From Spinellus fusiger (Eukaryota; Mucoromycota; Mucoromycetes; Mucorales; Phycomycetaceae): a stretch of DNA of 64,000 nt. The stretch's first letter is position 1. The number at the start of each line of letters is the position of its first letter. Location: the NCBI GenBank assembly GCA_025094145.1, contig JALLLS010000068.1:124001-188000 (forward strand). Direction: 5' to 3'. This document shows, piece by piece, positions 1-12,908 of the stretch. The position numbers were made by a program, and so were the translations under genes. The notes under the pieces are model-generated. The model was not told the DNA's origin and searched no databases. It worked only from the letters and a program-made list of their open reading frames with translations.

Positions 1-3000
1 AATAGCTAATGTAGACATCTATGCAATTCAATCAGTGACAATAATTAATAGCACTGTATGTTTTGTAAGTAGTTGTAAAAGGTTTATTCTCTAGGGTACT
101 TTTCATTTCTTCATATACCTATGAATAGCCCTATACATTATAATGCGAACAAATATAGTCATTAAATAGTGTATTCTATTGTTTTTTGTACGTTGTTCAA
201 AGAATATAATTCTCCAGTAACTAAAGAAAAGGGTATTTGCACTAATAAATGTAGTTTTATTATACACAGAATTCCAAAAGTATTGGATCACTTCTTCAAC
301 ACAGCCTAAACCAGAATAAGAGTAATTAAGTAATCCAAAGATGAAATTGTGTTGGAAAAGTCTTTATTCTAAACATTTATCAGATTTTGACATAGAATGC
401 TTAAAATTGGTTTATCTTAATGAAGTTTTGTCTTTGATCATTTTGATCATTTGCATTTATCACAGTATGGTTTCTTTGACCTATGCTGGTAATAAGACCC
501 CCTGTATACGCTTTGAATAACATTCTCTTTTGATTTATGATGACTGCCTCCATCTCTTATTGAGTATTGTAGACACTCTTCTTATTGTATATACCCTTCC
601 CTATTCAACTCAATGGTGCCCAATTGAATATGAATCAAAACTAGGATAGGTCCATTAAAGAAACATATATACAATGTGTAATGTTTTCCTCAATTTTTTA
701 GCCCATTCTTATGACTTCCAAGCTTATTTCTTGCTACTGGCAGCCAACTCCAGGGTTCATAAAAAATAGACTTAAAAAACTCAAGTCAACAGCTGCTCCT
801 CAATCCATATCTTTTTGGTGTTTTATTGCTGATCATTACACACACACACACACCAAACGTTTATCAATAATTTTACCTGATAAAATCAATCCACAATTAT
901 TAAACTTCTTGAAGTTATCTTGAAGTCAAGGAGATTCGTGAAAAGGAATATATGCAATCCAATTAATAATCACCTACTTTCATGGCTCTCTATAATTACA
1001 CATTATAACTAATTAGAGCAAAACATAGAACATCACTGCTTATAAGTCTAATAAAAATGTCTATGAGTCCATTGATGACACACCATGACTATTATCTTCT
1101 TTCAAGGTACACATTTTTTTATCTGAATTAGATGTTGGGGCTGTCATCCCAAGAACCATTCATTTGTCTGTTTCTAACAATTTCTATTCTATCAGTGGTC
1201 TTATTGTCAATATTGTTCTTTCTGTGCTAGTACTTTGGAATTCTTTCTACAGTGAAGTAATCCATAATAAGCATACATACAGTGCAAGGAATTGACTGAT
1301 AGACAATAACAGAGAAGTTATAAAGACTGGTAATTTAATGAAGCATTGGATGGGTTATTAATATAGAAGTGAGTGCTATCATTTATATTCCACATAAGAT
1401 AATATAGCATAGAATAGAACAGTAGCAACCAATGTATAGGTATAGGTTTATCTACCAAAGATCACTGTAAAGTTTGAAACATTTATATTCTTTGAACATC
1501 ATCAGTGTAATATATTAAAGAGGTTCAATTGATACCAAGGTAATGTATTCATATTAGAAAGTGCCCAGGGTTGAAGATGTTGCATTCTTTCTGTTTTTAC
1601 TGTTTAATATCGGCATGATTGAGTAAATGTTTGGATTTAAAATATGAATCAATATTCCAAATCACTGACAATAGCAGCTATAGTCATAACACTGATAGTT
1701 TGTATAGCTTTTACTTGATTCAACATTTTTAATGTTTTAAATAAATTTAACAGTTCAAGGGAATACCACAATGTATTTTAATAGAGCATTGAAACTACTA
1801 GAATAGATGATAAAGTGTAGTGAGATGAGAGAAGTCTCACAATCTCAGCATCCTATTGTTCTTTATTCTTTATTCTTTATTCTTTGAACTCCATTGTTTC
1901 ATTCCTAATTTACCATATAGTTCATTAATAAGTTTTTAGATATGAAGAATGAATAATAAAAAAGACCATATTAGACATTGAGGATATCTCCCACCAATTT
2001 CAAAGCTGGAAGAAAGAATGTAGTGCAATAGAACAATGGTATACTGAAATCGGAGAACTTATTTGACTGAGTATTGATATCTGATTCACTGTACTCAGAT
2101 TGCTCCGTCAATGCTCTCTCTCAATGCCCTGACTGTGCTGAAATGCCTGAAAAAATACTGCAAAAGAGAAGATACAGCCAATGTGTCTACAGAGCAGACT
2201 TTTCCAGTGCCAATGTATCCTTCCATTATCATAGGTGTTTTCTTATCCTATAAAATGACACCTTTATTACTATGATAACACAATAGTACACAGTGATTTC
2301 TATTCACAGTAACAGGCTAATAAAAACACAGAAACCAGTATTTCTTCTTTCCTTTTGACAATATCCCTATAACAGCCACCCTTATTTTCAACTAGCAATT
2401 CCCGAGAGATTCACTCCAGTGTCATAATTGAGTCACAGATTTGCATCTCCTACCATAGCCAGAAAAGGTATAAGTATCTGATCTATTTCTACACTTTCTT
2501 TTCTTTTTACTATCGGAAACATTAAAGGAAGTATTAAATGATGAGAGTGAGAGTTGATTTTATCATGAGAAATTTCTAATCTTAAATATAATTAGTAGAC
2601 TAAGGGTGCTCTGTGATTGGTAGATTATAGTGTGTATATCGACCTTTAACTTTTCTGTATTATTGATGTAGTCGCTAGACGTGACTATGCCTTTACATTA
2701 ATGAACATCCTGTCTGCTCCTCTCCATCTCTATGTTTTTAGAAAGTTGGATAGGCGGTTTATATATTGTGGCTGTGTATTGTGTGAAAATAAGAGTAATA
2801 GATACAAATGGATCGCTACTGCTTGTAGGCTTCATGTTTTATTTATTTATTTATTTTTTCAAAGTTCGCTCTTTTTTTTCCCTGGACCCATTTTTGTGCT
2901 ACCTACAGCAATGTCATAAATAATTAAGAAAATGATAATAAACAGCCTATTTCACCGTAACTTCTCTATATATTTGATAAAGAGAGATTAACCATAATAA

Positions 3001-4913
3001 TAAACAGTAGAGTGTGTGTGTTTTACTTGCTAGGTGTAGTCATCACACTGCTTAATTTTGTAAAGAGCTTCTTGGTGAATAGACAATAGATATAGTTTTA
3101 ACTCTCAGGTCTACAACAGAACAGAGTCTAGCTTGCTTTGTTTATTCTGCATATTTCCAATAGCCACTGCAGATTTAAAGTGCTGTGTCTGTTGAGTACA
3201 AATTGTACCCACCGCACAATCACGGCCCCTTCCACTAATAGCTAGACACTGCTTGCTATAGGCACCCTTAACTAACTAACAACACTCGCACCTGGGCCTG
3301 TACTATCTTTGGTCAGCACAACTCGCTGGAATCCAAAATTAACGCCATTCTTCATCCACTCACTAGACAAAGGGCCTTAGAGTTCCTTTTACATGAAAAA
3401 AAAAGAGTTATTCTTTAGAAAGCGTCATTTTCAACGTCATTCTTCATCCGGAAACATAGCCTCAGTTATACAGGCTTACCACCGGCTGTTTTCCTCGTGC
3501 GCCGGGATACACACTATGATATTCTCCTTTATGACTTATATTAATACAGACTACAAACACACCTAGAGAGACAACGCATCATTCACTACCAGTTCTCATG
3601 CCAACTCAATACCGGCCACTCGATTCTATCAATGAACCTTATTAGGAACTCTATCGTATTAAAAAGTATCTCTAATGCTAGATTAATATCAACAAGTATA
3701 TATATTTTTTTTAAAAAAAAAAGGTTAGTCAAAGAACATACAGGCCGGTGTGTAGGTTGGGACTGTGATTTTGTTCATTTTATTCTTTCCCCTTGGCTGC
3801 AGTTTTGTGAGTGCTATTACTGCTAGCTATCCACGAAGAGGAAGGTTTTATATTACAAGCCTCAAGTTTCACTGTCTTTTTTTCTGTATAGACCTGAATT
3901 GTAGTTCTCAATGAACCCTTTATAGTTCCAGGGCCAGAAAATGCTCAATGTTTATTTTATTTTTATATAATTAGACTGATCATACACTAACTACCCTTTG
4001 TTTGTATTATGGACCTTCACTCCACAGTTATAGCTTATAATGAGTCATTCTGGTCGTTTTATTGTTACTCATACACACCATACCTCATTGAGAAGATTCT
4101 GTGGGTCTAAATCTGGAACTTATTCAAGAAGAATTCTTTATTTCTGCTGAAAATACTAAGCATATAAATAGTGTTTTTTTTATTGAACCAGTTTCAATGA
4201 GTGCTTAGGAAGGACATATAAACTTATGAAATTTAATTATATATATGAATTATATATATTCATAATTATAATATTCCTTCAATAATCATATTAAATTATA
4301 AAGATCTCTTTGTTTATAATATCTTTCTACATCTATTGTAGACAAAATTAGATTATATAAAAAGATTTATTTCCATAAACAGTATGTCCTTTTGTGTCTA
4401 TAATTTCTTTAAAAATTAAAAATATTTATAAATCCTATCAATGTATATGATTGATATATGATATATGGTATTATGTATATTCATAGCTAGTTAGACAAAT
4501 ATTCTGGTAAAACATAAATGTATTTATAGTATATAATATAGACTCAATCTACTGTGTTTGTCACTTTATAATGGTATCTGACCTATAGTCCTAAAGATAC
4601 TGCCCTTTCATGAAAAAAGGCGTATTTTATCGCTCGAATAATCTATTCTAACTCCATGGTATTATGTTAGAGTTTCATTCAATAGAATTCATTCTTATTC
4701 TTATTTTATATCACTATTATTTGAACAAGTATTACAAGTAGACAACTTATAGTTTGTGCCAAATAGAAAAAGAAAAACACACGAGCTGTATATGTGTACA
4801 AGTCAAAGAGTTATATTTAAACACAATTTGTTTATCATTTATATATTTTTTTTAAAAAAAAAAGCCAATGAGAAATTAGAAAGATATTCTCGTGTTTATC
4901 TTTTCAAAAACTT

Positions 4914-5852
4914 TTATGCCTTTGTTGCAAGACATTGATCACGAGCCTTCAGCTCATCCATAACACGGTAGTAGTATTTGCTCAATACATCATCCTGACC
5001 AGTGAAAACATAGGTAGTAAGGTCGCTGGCATTCATAAATTCGACCATATAAAAGCCACCAACTAAAACAATATCAGCCATTCCAACTAAAAATATGAGT
5101 CAGTGCCAGTTGATTGTGATTCTTTCTTTTACGTGAGAATTAAGAGAAATTGAAATATTTACTTTTGTCGCCGGTCAAAAAGGCATACGAGGAAAGAGTA
5201 TTACGGATAATTGTAAGTTTTTCTTGCAGTGCTTTTGACTGATCTTCCTTTTTCCCAGAAAAGGCTTCCAAAGAGACACCAATAGAAGATTCTATGGATT
5301 GACGGAATCCTTTTGGATTATTGTCGTGACCACAGATTTCATTAATATCCAGTATAGTAATGCCAAGGAGAAGCAACTTGATATTGTTTTCAAAGTATTG
5401 GAAAAAATAATAATGAAGAGCCTCTGCGCCATTGAATATACTTGGAGTGTCAGGGTAAGCAGTCTCGAGGTACTTTGCAATATCCCATGAGTCTTGGACC
5501 ACAGTATTGTTTCTGTCAGTAATAACAGGCAAAGTAGGACGAAATCCTGTTATCCTGTAAATGTCAATGTGGATGTATATTAGAGATCAACAAAAATGAA
5601 AGAAAAGGTGTTCATTACGTGATATCTGGAATAACCTCAGGAATTTCATGGAATTCGATCCATTTGGTGGTGAAAGCCAAGTTCTTTTTGAATAATAATA
5701 ATAATAATAAATAAAAGGAATGACAATATCTAATTTTCAATTTTTCATCATACCTTGAGTACAAGTGTGTAGTGTCCTTTGAAAGTGTTAAATGACCATT
5801 GCTCATTAGGGCGAGCAGATGAGGACAGGTTGTATAGTACAATTGGCTGCAT
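4914..5852 (-). CDS. Glutathione S-transferase-like protein (IR1 left copy)
   Basis: Mirror copy of the gene at 14709-15647, with four exons and 242 residues. In this copy the ATG is at 5852 and the stop at 4914. I see the same splice sites and an open frame. See the right-arm entry for domains. The two copies point towards the outer ends of the palindrome, so they are divergent with about 8.9 kb between their start codons. Both copies appear intact, so dosage may be doubled if the duplication is real. Confidence 0.7.
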
Positions 5853-5944
5853 TTTGTAAATGTTATGGATAGAAAACTAAATAATCAACAACTCAAATAT
5901 TCCTTTGTATTTATAGTTAATTGAAGTTAATACCTTCCGACTCC

Positions 5945-6290
5945 TTGTTGTTCTATGCGCACTCATGGTAAGTTCAACTCTTTTAGCGGAACTACCTATT
6001 ACCAGACTTGATTGCCTCTGTATGTTACTCAATATAGAATTGTGCTGAGCACCTTCCTCAAAAGGTACGCATAATGCACACACAAGATAGGCTCAGTTCT
6101 TTTAGCGGACTTACCTAGCACCAAAGTTGGCTAGTTATAGAACTGTGCTGAGCACTCTCTTTAAAAGGTATACATCATGCACACTCAAGGTAAGTTTGAG
6201 TTTTCAAGCGGAACTACCTAGCGCCAAACTTGACTACCTCTATGTGCTACTCAATATAGAATTGTGCTGAGCACCTGCTTAAAAAGATAT
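5945..6290. repeat. About 110-bp imperfect tandem repeat, three units (IR1 left)
   Basis: Three diverged units, each containing a GCGGAACTACCTA-like core, a CAATATAGAATTGTGCTGAG-like segment (TATAGAACTGTGCTGAG in the middle unit) and a trailing AAAAGGTA/AAAAAGATA. They lie just upstream of the start of the GST-like gene at 5852 and upstream of the short ORF at 6389, so they may be promoter repeats or part of an unrecognised element. Confidence 0.8.
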
Positions 6291-6388
6291 CGCAAATATT
6301 CTTACAAGTACCGATACACTATTTTAGGAAAGTATTTGCAAAATCTCGGAAAAAATTGCACACTTTTCGAAATACTATTTCTGCAACA

Positions 6389-6586
6389 ATGAACTTACAG
6401 ATTTACTATGAAGATGAACAGGAAAATTCTATCGAGAACTTTGTCAATGAACCCATATTGATGGATATAGATAAAGAATATTTCTCTTTTCAAAATTACT
6501 TGAGAGGCCTCAGTCAAAACCTAAGGCCACCAAAAAGGCTACAATTTCATAACAGAAAAGTGTCCGGTTTTTGTGAGTTCGTGTGA
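6389..6586 (+). CDS. Short acidic ORF, 65 aa (IR1 left), doubtful
   Basis: An ATG-initiated ORF starting MNLQIYYEDEQENSIENFVN, rich in Asp, Glu and Asn, with a basic C-terminal third. No family recognised. It is divergent from the GST-like gene, with the tandem repeats between them. No introns, and its coding status is uncertain. The mirror copy is at 13975-14172. Confidence 0.25.
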   Translation: MNLQIYYEDEQENSIENFVNEPILMDIDKEYFSFQNYLRGLSQNLRPPKRLQFHNRKVSGFCEFV

Positions 6587-7652
6587 ATACTTTCTAAAAA
6601 TAGTTTACCACAAACTATGCCAATTATTTTCAGAAAAGGTGTATCACATGCCTTGGTTGTAAAGTATTTTAAACATTTTCTACATATTGTGTATTTGGAT
6701 AAGAGATAACTTTTTTTGGTATTTTAATACAGTGTTTCTGAAGATGGGATATATCAAGTACATAGTTGTATACTGTAGATGATAACGGTACCCCAAGTTC
6801 ATTATATTATACTTACTGTCAACTCTCTTTTATTAAAGATTAAAGATTAATGTTTAATGTGTATGGAATATAATATATATTATGCAAAGAAACAACAAGT
6901 GATTTATAAATCAACTATCATCATACTCAATTCATTTTTCAAATATTATTTTGTCGTCTTTGATGTTAAATATCAAAGGAAATCCAGTCAGTTAACGTAT
7001 AGTTGAGCTCTGCTCTTTATTCATTCAATTGTGTACTTCTTTTATACGATCTCAACGTACTGCTTCTACTAACTTATGATATAATTATTCTATCTTGAAG
7101 ATGTACTAATTCTTTGTCTTTTTGGCTTTACCTGCTCACCTTTCTTATTTTGATTGGCCTTCTCACTAAAGATGCCACTATCCATAAAAGGAAGGTGATA
7201 TCACAACAATTTGTTTATGATTCAATTATCCTTAATTATTATTGCTGAAAAAATCAGCCTATCAATCTATGGGATGAGTCAATTGAAAAAAAATTAAAAG
7301 TCATGTAATTTATAATATTCTGTATGGGGATGTATTAGTAATAAAATCAATGATTAGATATTCAAATATTTCTTCTTTGTAAAAGTCTGAATCTGTACTG
7401 TTGACTATTCTTAAACGGTTACAGAAGCCCTTATATTTATCTTCTACTAAAATAGAAATCAATATTTTTCTCAATTTGGTGACCAGCAAGTATGGTTTTT
7501 AGATTAAAGCATCATAACTATATAGCCATATGTTTATCAACAGAAGGAAAAATAGTATAACATTAGAATTAATAAGATTATAAAGAAGATGGAAATTAGA
7601 GGAATAAATGATAGGCTTTGTGCACTTATAAACTAAAATATACATTTGGTAA

Positions 7653-8829
7653 TACAGTCACACAACATTAGAAAGTATACGATTTTCATTTTTTGAAATC
7701 CTGAAAAAAAAACATGCTTTACGGATATAAATGTTACGACCTTAAAACACATACTAATGACCTCAAATTCAACAGAAAGTTAGTTTAACATATTGTCTAT
7801 AGTAATATATATATATATAAGTTTTTATTTAATATTTTGTTGGGCCACCTTTGGCATCAATAACTGCCTGGCAGCGATCCTTCATTGAGCCAACTAAACA
7901 TTCGGCAAGATCAACTTAGATATCTCCCCAAGCTTTTTCTAAATCTGTATTGAGCTCATCGATATTTTTGATACTGTCCCTCTTGTCATTGATAAGCTTA
8001 TCAAGACAGCTCCAGAGATGTTCAATGGGGTTGAGATCAGGACTTGGGGCAGGACATTAATCAAAACACCTAATTACATGTGTCTCTTTCCACCATGTTA
8101 TATAGCCACATGTATGGCAGCTAGCCCCATCTTCTTGTAACAGAAACTCGCTGTCTTCTTTCTCATTCAATTCAATGAACCATGGCAGAAATTTTCTCGC
8201 ACAGAAATAGCTCCAGATCATTATACTGCCTTTCCCCCCATTTTGGTTGTAGTTACACTATGAGTAGCCTTATCTCTCTCTCTGATCTTTCGAATCACTC
8301 TGGCCACTCCCTAGGTAACCTTCTACCTTAAACCGCGACTTATCAGACCATATGACATATTTCCAGTCCTCAGGAGTTCAATTGACCCGTTCCTTCGCTC
8401 AACAAATTCTTTTCTTTGTGTTTTCTTCATATAACCTTGGCTTGTTTGCTACAAAGTAGGAACTAAACCCAATCGGATGAATATATCTGATGAATGATTC
8501 TCTACAGATGGTTATCTCACGTGATTTAAGTTCCAAATTTATGTAGTTATAGGAAGCAAATGTGTTGCCTCTTAGAATAACCTCAAGTCGTCTTAGGTCT
8601 CTCTTGTTAAGTTTTTTTTGCAACAGAACGAGGCTTTGGTAGAGGTGTACCAGTGGTCTTGATTCTGCTAATGGTATTTTGGACAATAGACCTGCTAATG
8701 CCAATGACCTTTGAAATGATACTCATGGAGTAATTTTCTTTTAAGCCAATAATCACCCCACTATTCTCTTTCTTCAAGCTTATTGTAAACTCTGGGGTTT
8801 TTAGTTGAAGATTCTGCCTTTGACATTTG
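7653..8829 (-). mobile_element. Tc1-type transposon, truncated by the IR1 breakpoint
   Basis: The outer terminal inverted repeat starts at 7653 (TACAGTCACACAACATTAGA). The element matches 11732-12908 in mirror orientation but lacks the other terminal repeat, because palindrome homology ends at 8829. The transposase remnant (7829-8826, minus) has frameshifts and stops. It is therefore non-autonomous and probably dead. Confidence 0.9.
7829..8826 (-). pseudogene. Tc1-type transposase, broken (IR1 left)
   Basis: Fragments of the helix-turn-helix region, the WSDKSRF motif (first catalytic Asp), the QEDGASCH motif (second Asp) and SPDLNPIEHLW (catalytic Glu) occur in order but in different frames with several stops. 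By my count 35 residues separate the second Asp and the Glu. Same lesions as the right copy. The N-terminal reading frame here runs into unrelated spacer DNA. Confidence 0.85.
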
Positions 8830-9255
8830 AGATTTTCAGAGAAAGAAGTTTTCTTTTGTAGTATTACCGTAGTTGGCACCGAAATTTTATTTTCAACGCT
8901 TGACGAAATATTTATAAACTCCTACTTAACGTGTATAAAGCACAGTGTTTATATTTTGAAGCAGCTGTGAAGTTAATCAAGTAGGCATGTGGTGAAAGAA
9001 TATATAGGATATAATAAATGAATGAGATTGGGAAAGACTTCTAACATAAGAAGTAGTACCAAGAGCTAAACAGGAAATAAGATATTAAACAACACTTTGG
9101 TGAAGATGTTGAACAAAATTTATACAAAGTCAAGAAATTTATGTTTACAGTATAAGGTTATTTCGTGAAACAATATGAATTTCTCTAAATTGGTCGTGAC
9201 ATAAGATCATAAATGCATATTATTATATATCTATTATATCTTAGGATAGAACACG

Positions 9256-10590
9256 TAAAGTGACCAAACAAATGTAATCGACCATTTCAAATTCCAGACT
9301 ATTTTTATACCAAAAATAATAAACATTATTCTTTCTTTCTTAATAATTCTTTTTATATAATATCTCACTCATCCAACACCATAAACATCTTCACTAAAAC
9401 CCCCGAGAGGTATAGGAGATATATAAGCCTCGAGACTAGTTCAGCCATTCTCTATGAGGTGCTGAACATGAACAACACTCTGGCCGAGACATCTCGTATG
9501 TTTAATGTTCCTCCCACCACTGTAGGAGACATTGTGAGACACTTCAAAAAGACAGGCTTGGTAGTACCTTCTACCAAGAGTGGCTGACAAAGAAAGTTGG
9601 ATGACAGGGCTCTCCGATGGTTGAGAAGAACAGCAGTCAGTGATTCTCACCAGACCAAGGAAGCCATCATGGCAGATATGGCCATCAAGGTATCATACAA
9701 TACTCTGAAGAGGTACCTTGATGAAATAGGCTTCCACTCCTTTAGTCCAGTGGTGAAGCCTCTTATCACCAAGAAACATATGGAAGCAAGGCTCCAGTGG
9801 GCCCGTGAGCAGTGGCAAGGGGTCGTCTGGTCCGACGAGTCCAGAGTCGAACTGATGAGCTATGATAGGGGCTCAAAAGTCATCAGGCAGACTGGTACGA
9901 TCTTTGAGCCTAAGAATGTCCTAGAAATGAGGAAGTTTGGAGGTGGTGGAGTGATATTATGAGGATGTTTCAGTGGGGAGGGTGTTGGGAGATTGATCTT
10001 AGTGGAGGGTAGGATAAACTCCGCAAGTACATTGAAGTACTTAGAGATGCCTACTACCCCAAGCTCAATTGTCTCTCTCCTAAAGCCTTATGTCAGTTCC
10101 TGCCTATAGGAGGACAATGCTAGACTCTATATAAGCAGGGCAACTTGTGAATGGAAGGTAGAAAATAGGTTGAAAACTCTTCCTTAATGGCCCTCACAAT
10201 ACCGATCTCAATCCAATTGAGCATCTATGGGCCCTTCTCAAGAAGGTTATTAGGAAGGAAAGAAGGGTGTATACCACCAAAAAGAAGTTGAAGGCGGCCC
10301 TGATGCTGGAATGGGGTAAAATATCGAAGGAAGTGACAGACACCCTCATTGCCAGCATGGGGCAGAGATGCCAGGCCGTCATTGATGCCAAGGGTGGTCA
10401 TAGTGGCTATTAAGTGGCCTTGTAATAAAACTTTCTTCTTGTCTTATAAAAACTCTTCTATATATCTATCCAAAGGTTTATGTCTTTAGCTAATGAATTC
10501 ATGAAGTTATAACACTATTAGGATAAAGTATGAATCCAAAAAAGGAAATCTGCATATAAAACCATTGATTAAATTTGTCGGGTCACTTTA
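9256..10590 (+). mobile_element. Tc1-type transposon with TAAAGTGACC ends (IR1 spacer)
   Basis: Left end TAAAGTGACC at 9256, right end GGTCACTTTA ending at 10590, each including TA. Inside is a decayed plus-strand transposase. The same terminal sequence recurs at 33564 and at 45895, so this is one family with at least three traces in the window. Confidence 0.85.
9425..10413 (+). pseudogene. Tc1-type transposase, broken (IR1 spacer)
   Basis: The N-terminal HTH region (ETSRMFNVPPTTVGDIVRHF) is followed by an in-frame stop near 9585. A 121-residue open stretch then carries the VVWSDES motif (first catalytic Asp). A later frame carries DLNPIEHLW and the ending DAKGGHSGY. The region around the second Asp is disrupted by frameshift. 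Not functional as read. Confidence 0.85.
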
Positions 10591-11629
10591 TATTCTTTGA
10601 AATAGGACGGGCTCACAGCCCTCCTAAATATCCATTAAAAGTAGCTTATCTTAAACGTCTTCAAATTGAAATTACTAGTCTAGCACGTGGCAAGAATCTG
10701 CTGGTGAGGGTAGCCCGTGGACTCCATAGACCTGTTTGGGATCCAACTCTTCTACTACCGTACACGCGCAAAGAGAGACTCATCTATTAAAATGGAGGAT
10801 TGCTTGGTTACCACCAACACCCTCAGTTCCTTGCCAATGTGGCCACCCTTCGGCTAACAGAGACCACTTCCTCACATGCACATTCGTTGATCATGAACGC
10901 TCTACGTTCTTGTTTTTTCTAGTTCCTGCACCACCACAAGACGTTCATCCAATTGACTATTGTCTAAATCTTTTGCCGCACACGGTTAAGTCTTTTGTTA
11001 AATGGCGAGATCTTTGGCCCAGTTTTTTAATACTGCTGCAAGCCATTGATCAAACCACATCTACTCTAGACTTTAAGGTAGAGCCATCAACTGGTAGCTT
11101 GCTCATTGAGGCTGCTGATGGGTGTGTTGAGCGGGAACGCCAACGCCAACGCCAACGCCGCCATAGAGTGCAAAGACTCCTTCAGCAACAGACGCTGTAT
11201 CCTCACTTCTCCTCCAGTCTCTCCTCTACCACCTATTTTTAACTCGTTTAGCAAAGCCAGAAGCTGCTAGTGTAGTTGCTGTATATGTGTCCTCAGGATT
11301 GTCCGAGTTGCTCTAAGTATCCCTCGTTGGATTTCGAATCGCCACAGGATGACGGGTATCTTTTTGGTATCCTAGTTTCCTTGCTGACTTTATGACCTTT
11401 TGGATGTCTATTCATAATTCTCATTTTCCATCATTTTCACTCATTTGAGGTTTTGTATTCTTTGTCCTTCTGTTTCTGATTCATTTGAATTTATTTATTT
11501 TTCACTTTTGTATTTAGAGTGTTTGTATGTTTATCCCATTTTTTCAAAAGATCTCATAGGGCGGCTAATATGCCCAATACGCGAATAGCAAACTACACCC
11601 AAAATAAAATACTTTTAACTGTATACTCC
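10591..11629 (+). mobile_element. 3' end of a LINE-type retrotransposon, 5'-truncated
   Basis: A stretch open in two frames joined by a shift near 10780 encodes a segment ending WRIAWLPPTPSVPCQCGHPS followed by NRDHFLTC. This Trp-rich lead with a CxC...H...C knuckle is what I know from the C-terminus of fungal LINE reverse-transcriptase ORFs. An Arg/Gln repeat (QRQRQR) and a Ser-rich tail follow, ending near 11240. 5' truncation is usual for LINE copies. No poly(A) tail or target duplication was identified, because the flanks are other transposons. Confidence 0.55.
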
Positions 11630-12908
11630 TACAGTCACACAACATTAGAAAGTATATGACCCCTAATTTATATATTTTTAAAAATGATTCCTCTTCTTTT
11701 TACCACAGAATCACATTCCATTAAACAATCCCAAATGTCAAAGGCAGAATCTTCAACTAAAAACCCCAGAGTTTACAATAAGCTTGAAGAAAGAGAATAG
11801 TGGGGTGATTATTGGCTTAAAAGAAAATTACTCCATGAGTATCATTTCAAAGGTCATTGGCATTAGCAGGTCTATTGTCCAAAATACCATTAGCAGAATC
11901 AAGACCACTGGTACACCTCTACCAAAGCCTCGTTCTGTTGCAAAAAAAACTTAACAAGAGAGACCTAAGACGACTTGAGGTTATTCTAAGAGGCAACACA
12001 TTTGCTTCCTATAACTACATAAATTTGGAACTTAAATCACGTGAGATAACCATCTGTAGAGAATCATTCATCAGATATATTCATCCGATTGGGTTTAGTT
12101 CCTACTTTGTAGCAAACAAGCCAAGGTTATATGAAGAAAACACAAAGAAAAGAATTTGTTGAGCGAAGGAACGGGTCAATTGAACTCCTGAGGACTGGAA
12201 ATATGTCATATGGTCTGATAAGTCGCGGTTTAAGGTAGAAGGTTACCTAGGGAGTGGCCAGAGTGATTCGAAAGATCAGAGAGAGAGATAAGGCTACTCA
12301 TAGTGTAACTACAACCAAAATGGGGGGAAAGGCAGTATAATGATCTGGAGCTATTTCTGTGCGAGAAAATTTCTGCCATGGTTCATTGAATTGAATGAGA
12401 AAGAAGACAGCGAGTTTCTGTTACAAGAAGATGGGGCTAGCTGCCATACATGTGGCTATATAACATGGTGGAAAGAGACACATGTAATTAGGTGTTTTGA
12501 TTAATGTCCTGCCCCAAGTCCTGATCTCAACCCCATTGAACATCTCTGGAGCTGTCTTGATAAGCTTATCAATGACAAGAGGGACAGTATCAAAAATATC
12601 GATGAGCTCAATACAGATTTAGAAAAAGCTTGGGGAGATATCTAAGTTGATCTTGCCGAATGTTTAGTTGGCTCAATGAAGGATCGCTGCCAGGCAGTTA
12701 TTGATGCCAAAGGTGGCCCAACAAAATATTAAATAAAAACTTATATATATATATATTACTATAGACAATATGTTAAACTAACTTTCTGTTGAATTTGAGG
12801 TCATTAGTATGTGTTTTAAGGTCGTAACATTTATATCCGTAAAGCATGTTTTTTTTTCAGGATTTCAAAAAATGAAAATCGTATACTTTCTAATGTTGTG
12901 TGACTGTA
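11630..12908 (+). mobile_element. Tc1-type transposon, complete ends
   Basis: Both terminal inverted repeats are present. The left is at 11630 (TACAGTCACACAACATTAGA) and the reverse complement ends at 12908, each including the TA target dinucleotide. Length is 1,279 bp. The element straddles the inner edge of the IR1 right arm (11732), so only its 5' 102 bp are unique. Confidence 0.92.
11735..12732 (+). pseudogene. Tc1-type transposase, broken (IR1 right)
   Basis: Starts at the ATG at 11735 but meets a stop after about 20 codons. The continuation in other frames shows the HTH region, WSDKSRF, QEDGASCH and SPDLNPIEHLW, and it ends in a DAKGGP tail typical of Tc1 transposases. Several in-frame stops and shifts make it non-functional. 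Confidence 0.88.

Larger units (their letters stand above)
1..8829 (+). repeat. IR1, left arm of giant inverted repeat
   Basis: Reverse complement of 11732-20555. Position x pairs with 20561-x near the axis and with 20556-x at the outer edge, so only about 5 net bases of indel separate the arms over 8.8 kb. A few substitutions exist, for example near 2800. Pairing is already in progress at base 1, so the arm may extend beyond the window. Homology stops sharply at 8829, three bases upstream of a Tc1 transposase ATG. Contents from outside in: about 4.9 kb of AT-rich DNA with no gene I can support, a GST-like gene, a tandem repeat block, a short ORF and a truncated Tc1. Confidence 0.97.
8830..11731. 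other. IR1 spacer, transposon debris
   Basis: The 2,902-bp unique centre of IR1. 8830-9255 has no recognisable feature beyond scattered, stop-ridden coding-like fragments. 9256-10590 is a Tc1 element, 10591-11629 looks like a LINE 3' end, and from 11630 a second Tc1 begins and continues into the right arm. The three elements abut each other directly. Confidence 0.85.
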
